DNA from: Amorphophallus konjac
Lineage: Eukaryota; Streptophyta; Magnoliopsida; Alismatales; Araceae
Direction of reading: 5' to 3'
Length of the DNA: 64,000 bases
Assembly: GCA_022559845.1 (NCBI GenBank)
Contig: CM040121.1
Location: 509,992,566 to 510,056,565 of the forward strand
The position numbers and the translations under genes were made by a program. The notes under the pieces were generated by a model. The model ran no database searches. It was not told where the DNA came from and saw only the letters and a list, made by a program, of their open reading frames with translations. Every line of letters begins with the position of its first letter. The first letter of the stretch is position 1. Of the stretch, positions 57,133-64,000 are shown in pieces.

Positions 57133-58035
57133 CACGGGTGATGATTTCGTGGAACGGGACAGATGTAGGCCATAGGTGGCCATGAATGTTCGCCCTTCGA
57201 ACGGGTTCCCTCATAGTTCATGCCACAGAAGGGCAAGCTTCTGAGGACCCCAGGTAATGTTGAAAACCGGGAGGAAGAAAACAGAAGAAAAGGGGAAGGG
57301 ATCAGAGCAATAGAATACTGCGCATGCTTACAAAGTCACTCTTTTATTCATCCTCAAGGGAAAGGAAAGGAGGGAAGAGAGGTACAAGAGGAGATCTACC
57401 CCCCAAAGCACAAGGAAGAATATAACGGAGAAGATAAAAGAAAAACTAGGTGTTGAGGTGAGGGAAGAAGATACATCGGTGGGGGAGAAGGAGGAACAGA
57501 GCACAAGCTCTTCCCCCTCTCTCCCCTCTCACTCTCTCACCCTCTCTCTCTCTCTCTTTTTTCTTCACCTTGCAGGTGGGAATGGATGGAGCTTCTTCTT
57601 CTCTTCGGACGCTGGAGACCCTAGCCGAACCAGCCAGCCTTCCCTTCAGCCTCTCTTCTCTCAGGCCTTTCTTCTTCTAGCTCCTTCTATCTATCCCTTC
57701 GGCTTCACAATGCTGCCACTTTTATAGAACGACCATCCTGGGAGCGTCCCTGCCACTTCCACCTCGTCCGCAACGAAGTCGGGAGTTGACTGGCTGTGCT
57801 GGACGCCGTTGATTCATCCCGTACACTGCTGCTTGTCCGAGGATGGGGCGCTCAGAGATTTTTCGGAGCTTGCCTTGCTGCCGCTGCTTATGTGTTGTCG
57901 AACGGAGGTAGAAGCAGAGCCGTGGGCATTGAATGTTCTCTGCATGCCATAATGATGCAAAATAGAGCATCAGAGTGTAGATGGGATGGCTTGTTTACGC
58001 ACCGGGAAGCGCTTCAGAGAATAGAATGAGGGGTT

Positions 58036-58200
58036 AAAACGGTGCCACATTCAAAGGGGCGCCGTTTTAAGCATCAAAGGGGGATGCCCCTTCGATAGGA
58101 GCGCGCCGTGTAGCCAAAGAAAAAAAGGGGGCGCGCCGTTTTAAGAGGGGGGCGCGCCATTTTAAGGCGCGCCGTTTTAAGGCCCCTTCGTGCCGTTTTA
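58036..58200. repeat. GGCGCGCC palindrome array (right)
   Basis: GGCGCGCC or GCGCCGTTTTAA-type units (about six) matching the 18640-18985 array in both core and the following GTTTTA. Confidence 0.75.
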
Positions 58201-58827
58201 AGCACCAAACGGATTCTTTTCGAAGTCGCGGCCATTTATATGAATGTCGGCATTCCCAGAACGTTCCGGTTGCGATGTATGACCTACACAATATTCCGTT
58301 TGTAGCCTCTGGGACTCGGTCCCAGATTCTGCGTGACTTTCGGTGCATGCCGAGACTGTGCTGGAGTTCCCGACTTTTCTCTGATTCAGCTCTCGGCATG
58401 GCCGGTCGGAGCGTTGTAGCTGTATCTTCTGCTTAGGGGGCTTCCTTAGCGGGTAGCAGACCACCAAGCGAGTTCTCGTCCTGATCAGGCGAGGCATGAG
58501 GTTTATTCGGCCTTTTCGTCTCCGGCTTGCTCTCTAGTGTTACGATGTGCATGCCGTACGATCGACGCCGTCATTTTTTGACGTCCACAATAATCTTATG
58601 ATTTCATCCTTGATACTTACATTCTTCCATGATACCTCTCTAAAGAGTAGATTAAATATCGTTAACTTGTTAATCTGAAACTTGTTCTATTAGATCTGAA
58701 ATCTCTGCAACCATCCTATTTAATTTCATTGCATGTTTGTTTGACGGTCATGCCACTCCGATGGTAATGACTCACCGATTACTCCCATTTTTCGCTGTTT
58801 TCCAAACCCTATCTCTTAGGATAGTTG

Positions 58828-58945
58828 GGGCTCTCCGTCGAATATTCATTCCGTGGGATTAGAACCACTATCACAAGGTCTCCGTAAGACTCCGCGAGCC
58901 TGGAATTCTTACTAGGACGCCGAACAGGTTGTACCCTAAAAACCT
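58828..58945 (+). other. Leader block homologous to B and C leaders
   Basis: GGCTCTCCGTCGAATATTC, GTCTCCGTAAGACTCCGC and GGACGCCGAACAGGTTGTAC occur in the same order and spacing as at 21700-21830 and 39395-39515. Confidence 0.6.
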
Positions 58946-58999
58946 TATCAGAACCTCTAATTCGATCGGCTTTTGAGTAGGTAGTCCGAGGTTGTGACT

Positions 59000-60550
59000 G
59001 AGTTCTACCCGACTCCGTCCAAAACACGGCCCTCTGAGGACTACGACCAGTAGGTCGCGGCTGGACGATTGACTGTGTTCTGCTTCTATTTGGCCAGTAT
59101 GCCAATCCTGCCCAGTCGACTGGTTCATGTTCCTGTCAATCGAACCTTATTTTCAGTTGACATATATTGCCTCGGTCGACCATGTTGTTGTAGACTGAAC
59201 TCTGTCTTCAGTCGATTGATGTTTCCCAGGTCGACTTATGCCCCGGTTGTCGACTAAACCCCATTCTAGTCGCCAGGCATGGCTTCGGTCGACTGATATC
59301 TTGACCTGAATGCAGCTTTGACTAGACAGCGATTATCTTTACCCACCTTATGAGTCGACCCACCTGCCTAGTGAGTTAACGCAATCCCCGTTTTGCCCCT
59401 TCTGATAGCAGTCTTGTCTAGACCGCTACCATAAGATAGCAGTTCCACGCTGACCGCGACTTCTCCTGGTATCGTGATTTTTCGTGTTCTTGTGTTGATT
59501 ATTTGGACCCAGACCTTATTGGGTTAGCCTCTCCAGGCTACTACCCTGAATTATACACAACCCCTGAATGATTCACATTCTAAAATTCTTGATTCCTAAG
59601 CCATATTTCTATGATTTATTCCATTGATACAACGAACTCGAATTCCTTTCTAAGGAATTAGCCTCACTCTTTGTACTTGGTTACTTTAGCTTATCCTTGG
59701 AATTCTTGGCCAAACACAATGAATGTCTAGATTGTACTTGGGATCGTTGATCCACTACTCAATGTCAACGCATCATAAAGGGTCCAATCTAGTCTTAGGA
59801 GGAGCGTCCGAAAATACTTGTACCCATAGGAGTTTGTAATGACAATGTGTGACATTGCACCGCAGTACTTGCTAGCGTATTAATCTACAACATTCATCTC
59901 TATATAAAATTCGTGACTCTACATGACATGATTGTACTTGCATGCCTGTACAACCATTACATGAAAGTTCTTGCTATATCTGGTTATATCTCCTATTATT
60001 CCCTTTCATTATCTCATCTCATTATTTGGTTGCCTATAGTTAATTGTCACTGTACATTGTTTACTTTTACACGTTTTCTCGTTAGCACGAAAGAACTTGC
60101 TAATTAATTAATCACTTTAAAATTATCTGGCGTAGAGATATAATTCTTACTGAGCTCTCGCTCACCTAATTTTTTCAATCCTTTTTAAGTAGTTCGGATG
60201 AGGATGCTCAAACTGATGGGAGGGGGGAGCAAGAGTAAAGCAAGTGGGGCAAGCCAACCTAGATGTCCCATCGTGTCACTTTCTGTGAATGTCAAAAGTT
60301 ATGTTAGTTGAGTGGGAGTCGTCTTTTCCGAGATGTGGCAGTCAAACTTTTGTAATTTTGTTACTTTGTCAGTTACGTAAGATTTAGCGTAATGGATAAT
60401 GTTGGTAAATTTTACGAATGGAAGTTAGAAGTTGATTTAGTATATTACACTTTGCCACTTGTCGTGGATGATTATTATTATTAGTTCGCTCTAATTGACA
60501 TGAATGTTACAATTACTGTGTTTCGATTTTTCGCATCGGGACGTGATAGT
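59000..60550 (+). mobile_element. Probable LTR remnant with GTCGAC-type array
   Basis: No gene. 59040-59370 repeats GTCGAC/AGTCGACT motifs. 60120-60240 (TTACTGAGCTCTCGCTCACC, later TTTTTAAGTAGTTCGGATGAGG) and the end GGGACGTGATA resemble the U5 and terminus of plant Ty3/gypsy Del/Tekay LTRs. The left edge and TSD are not resolved. Confidence 0.35.
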
Positions 60551-60599
60551 GAAAGAAGTGAAAGTGAGGGAAATCATCGGGCCGGGTAGATTAGGGCTT

Positions 60600-62250
60600 A
60601 GGCGATAGATTTTCGATGAAAATAATTCTGTCATAAAATTCTCGTAAATCATCCGTTAAAGGTGTGGAATAAATTTTGGGTTTCTGACGGAACAAATTTC
60701 TGTTGGTAATCTATCGTTATCTGAAAAATTTATTTGGCGATGAACTATTTTCCGTCTTTAATGCATCAGTAATTTGTGATGGATCTGACATCCGTCGTAA
60801 ATATGGAAAATGATAGGAAATGCTATAATAGTAAATGTAATTATAATTTGTTTTCTTATACCTCAATCTAAATAATGAAAATATTATAAAGTACTACGTT
60901 GATTATTAGCAGAATAATGTGTAGTAAAAATTAAGAAAATAAGCATAATAAACAAAAATGACATCATTCTAAAATTTGTATATATGTTATTATAACAATG
61001 TATATACTTTAAATATTAACAAATTAGTGTGTATCCAGGAGGGTGTGAGTGCAACATTCTTTGGATTTTAGTTTGATCCGCTTGATTTGAATTTGATAAA
61101 AGATTTGACCATTTGATTTTAATTTGAGGACGACAGAATCATCTCCGCACCATAATTGGGGAATGGAAAGTCCACCATACTCGATACAACAGGATTTACG
61201 AGATCATATTTGATTGGAAGTAGTCCTTCATGAGTTTGCAAGCAGGGGCGGTCTTGAGCACATGAACGTGAGGATATTTCATGTGGTTGAGAATGCCGTT
61301 ATGTCAATGGTGGTTGACACTGCTCGGTAGCAGTGAAGGAAGTGGTGGACACCATACAAATGATCCATAGATGTTGTCAAAGTTAAGCATGCGATCAAAA
61401 CATTCTTATATGTGTTTTGTTAGTTTCTGAAACTTTCTTATCTATGTTTCATTAGCCATGGGTGACGTGCCCATTAGTACATGTAAATCCCTTTACATGC
61501 CACCCTTACTGTTAGTTTATGTTCTTTGTGATCTTTTCCTCTTGGCATGCACCTGTTTAGTAGCCCACATGCGGATGCGCACGTAGGAGAGTGAGAAATT
61601 ATTTTCCATCTCTAATCAATCACTAATGAAAAAAATTGTGACCGACTAGCGATGCATAACATATAATCACAAATACGTCTCTAATTATCGACAGCATAGA
61701 GACGTAAAAGAATCCATTGCAAAAGCATACGTTTAGTATTTTGCTACGAATTTTTCTCCGTCGCTAACCTGACATTAAGTCAATACAACTTTTAGCGACG
61801 AAATCGAATCCATCGCAAATTCGGCCTAGAGCTTAGTGATGGATGGTTATCCCACAATTTCATCACAAATTGCCGTTGGAAAATATTCCATTGTAAACTC
61901 GTCGCTCAACTACGATGATTGTTAGCGATGGAATATTATCCGTACGTCGTACATGTATTGGAAAAATTATATTTGCTTTAGCGACAGAAAAAATATCATT
62001 GTAAATTAGTCCCTAAATTAGAGAGGGTATCATTCTGTAAAAAATTGGTCGCAAATTCTGTCGTAAATTGTAAAACTTTTTCAACGGATTTTATCCATCG
62101 GAAATCGGTCGTTAAATCGTCGCAACCCTCCTATTGCGATGAAATTTCCTTCCATCAGTAATCCGTTGCTATATATATGTTTTACGATGGATGGATCAGT
62201 GACAAAACTTTTCGTCGCTAAATTCCGTCACTGAGTACCTTTCTTGTAGT
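60600..62250 (-). mobile_element. CACTA (En/Spm) non-autonomous element, right terminus at 62250
   Basis: It ends TTTCTTGTAGTG (62239-62250), the inverted complement of CACTACAAGAAA, the common CACTA terminus. Subterminal repeats of the CGTCGCTAA / CCATCGCAAAT / CCGTCG type fill 61620-62240, with similar units at 60600-60810. No transposase frame is present. The left inverted repeat was not found, so it may be truncated. Confidence 0.6.
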
Positions 62251-62409
62251 GAGCATTCCATTCACTTGGCGTTGAATATAGTGGGAGTAAGAGGAACACA
62301 TGCATGCAGGATGTTTTTCTCGGTGCTTTTACGAGGGGACTCGTCATCAACAATGACAGGATTTAGAGCGTGGTGTTACGAGGACAACTCTGGTAGTGAT
62401 CTTTTTGGG

Positions 62410-62830
62410 TGGCTTTGGTATGGAGTTACGTTAAAGATGGGTTAAGTTAACCCGAATAAAGTAGTTCGGAATTAACTCATTTTTGATTTGGTAGGAGGGT
62501 GGTTAATTTGAGAGTAAGGATGTGGGCTAATCTAATTTTAATCTAGTATGATTTGGTAAATAGTATGTTAACCTAGTAATAATGAGAGAGAGAAATAGCA
62601 TTTATTATGAGAGAGAGACACATTAAAGATAGCATTTATTGAGGTAAGATGTTAACCCAGTTTAACCCACTCTTGGGTGTGAGTTTCAAAACTTAGGAAT
62701 ATCTCTGAGTTAACTCTTAACCTAATCCGACTAACACTAACTCCTTACCAAAGCACAAAAAAATTTATCCCGGAGTAAACTTAAAGCTAACCCCAAGATA
62801 AATTAATACCAAAGAGAGGCTTTGAGACCT
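62410..62830. mobile_element. MITE-like element 1
   Basis: An AT-rich, non-coding segment bounded by inverted TTTGGTAT (about 62414) and ATACCAAA (about 62810), with internal GTTAACCC/GGGTTAA repeats. The superfamily is not assigned and no clear TSD was found. Confidence 0.45.
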
Positions 62831-63189
62831 ACGGACTTTGGGATTGCAGACCCCAGGCATTCCTCACCCCGTCCTTACATAACACCTATATGAAAGCGGT
62901 GGTTAGAAAGGGAACCCTTCTGGAGGCATGAATTAGAGGTATATATACTTCAATCATAAAAAAATGCTCTCAGCAAGAAAGCCCTTGGGCGAGTTATTAA
63001 ACTAGCGAGAACTTGTAGGCCATGAGTAAGTACTCGTTGATGCCCTTCCGCTCAATGGCACGCACGTTGGCATCTCATGGAATGGACACCCTACCAACTC
63101 ACTGTTGGTTCTTCATTGCCACCAACGGCACCTTATCCGGCCGAAGGGAATAAATGCTTGCTAGGTCATAATTGGAGACCATTTAGGCA

Positions 63190-63480
63190 TCTTGTTGGTA
63201 GGTATTCCTTCCACTTTGGTCGGAGATTAAAGGTAGTCTGAATAAAAATAAGTAGATTAAGTTAATCTAAAGTTATTTTTTTTGATTTGACATATAATTG
63301 GGTTAACTTAACCCACCTTAAGAGGTGAGATAAGTTAATCCAAATTAACTCGGGTTAATTCCTATTTAATTTTATCATCATAATCCGATCTTATCATAGT
63401 AAAAAAGAGTTAACTATGGACTAAAAAAGAGATAACCTAGAGTTAAATATGAAACAAAGAGGGTCTTTAGAATCTAGGAT
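63190..63480. mobile_element. MITE-like element 2, related to element 1
   Basis: GTTAACTTAACCC, TAAGTTAATCC and CGGGTTAATTCC recur, as in element 1. Termini are uncertain. Confidence 0.35.
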
Positions 63481-63559
63481 TACAAGTCACCTTACAGCGG
63501 CTTGTTCACAGAGACTTTGGAGTTGATTTATGAAATTGTTGTTTTTATTTCCGTATGAT

Positions 63560-63735
63560 CCTTAAGGGTATGTTTGAAATAAGAATAGAGGAGGGAGATA
63601 ATTAACTGACGACAGAGAAAAGCTGTGGACCTCACCTTTTTCTCCTCACACACATCAGTCACTAACCGAGGTGGGGTGGGCTAGGGGCATGAATAAGTAA
63701 TCTCACCCCGTTTTCAAATTGGCCCTAAAAGTTTT
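63560..63735. mobile_element. MITE-like element 3
   Basis: Imperfect inverted ends: AGGGTATGTTTGAAATAAG at the left, and the complement of AGGGCCAATTTGAAAACGGG at the right. Confidence 0.35.
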
Positions 63736-63910
63736 GTTGTATCGTAATACTTGTAAAAAAATATTTTCACCATTCTTGTCCATCGTATTCTATTAAATTA
63801 TATATATTACCTAATTTTGATTAACTTTTAACTAGAATTAGAAAATATAATTAAGATATTCGTACTCTCTCTATACTCAGAAAAAATATAAAGTACTCTT
63901 GCACACAACA

Positions 63911-63923
63911 CTCTCTCTCTCTC
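63911..63923. repeat. CT microsatellite
   Basis: A short (CT)n run. The remaining AT-rich sequence to 64000 holds nothing else I recognise. Confidence 0.8.
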
Positions 63924-64000
63924 GTCTCTGTGGATAATGTGACGGAAAAAAACTTTTCTCAAGGGGTATTTAAATTTTGTCTAAACATTTAACTTTATGG

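Larger units (their letters stand above)
57138..58990. other. Older repeat sequence, right flank of element B
   Basis: No recognisable gene. It continues 17142-19545. Contents are a CT-rich stretch (57510-57560), a GGCGCGCC array (58036-58200) and a leader-like block (58828-58945) matching B and C leaders. I infer an older, degraded member or relative of the B/C superfamily split by element B. Confidence 0.5.

Noticed and set aside
1..64000. tRNA or rRNA genes
   Set aside because: The TGGTATCAGAGC and TGGCGATCACGG hits are primer-binding sites adjacent to LTRs; no cloverleaf or rRNA-like sequence was seen by eye.

Overview
This window is plant nuclear heterochromatin built almost entirely of nested and rearranged transposable elements. 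I found no convincing single-copy host gene, tRNA, rRNA or CRISPR array. The plant origin is shown by a Ty3/gypsy Tat/Ogre-type polyprotein with a second (archaeal-like) RNase H, a chromodomain integrase fragment, plant-mobile-domain (PMD) and DUF7745-like genes, LTRs that begin TG and end CA with 5-bp target-site duplications (TSDs), tRNA-iMet type primer-binding sites, and a CACTA terminus. The species cannot be named from this sequence alone.

Layout. 1-818: truncated LTR with an array of a 12-bp motif. 819-3914: minus-strand tandem array of a TRIM-like element (three 970-bp LTRs, two 93-bp internal domains). 3915-5140: 3' end of a chromovirus and its LTR. 5141-7175: a complete TRIM-like element on the plus strand with TSD AACCA. 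7181-9050: probable minus-strand LTR. 9051-15065: 3' half of a Tat-type element (broken integrase, then an antisense ORF, polypurine tract and 3' LTR). 15067-17136: a 2.07-kb solo LTR with TSD AACAT. 17142-19545 and 57138-60550: older repeat sequence split by a giant insertion. 60600-64000: CACTA and MITE-like DNA transposon remnants.

The giant insertion (element B, 19551-57132) is bracketed by a perfect TSD, CACGG. It holds a 5' LTR, primer-binding site, gag, protease, RT, two RNase H domains and integrase on the plus strand, with several stop codons. Downstream of pol lie four minus-strand genes: three PMD plus coiled-coil paralogues (G1-G3) and one DUF7745-like gene (G4). Each has its own TATA-like box about 80-100 bp before its ATG and consensus splice sites. 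G1 reads open through six phase-0 exons (about 643 codons), although the sense gag-pol is broken.

A second element (element C, 37104-47338, TSD CTCCA) has inserted into the last exon of G3. It is young, since its two LTRs differ at only about three positions by eye. It has no pol and carries one 3.1-kb proline-rich ORF that looks partly gag-derived. B and C share the primer-binding site, leader, pre-3'LTR block and LTR ends, so C is probably a non-autonomous partner of the B family. A recurring theme is that nearly every LTR family here carries its own CpG-rich short palindrome repeated in an array.
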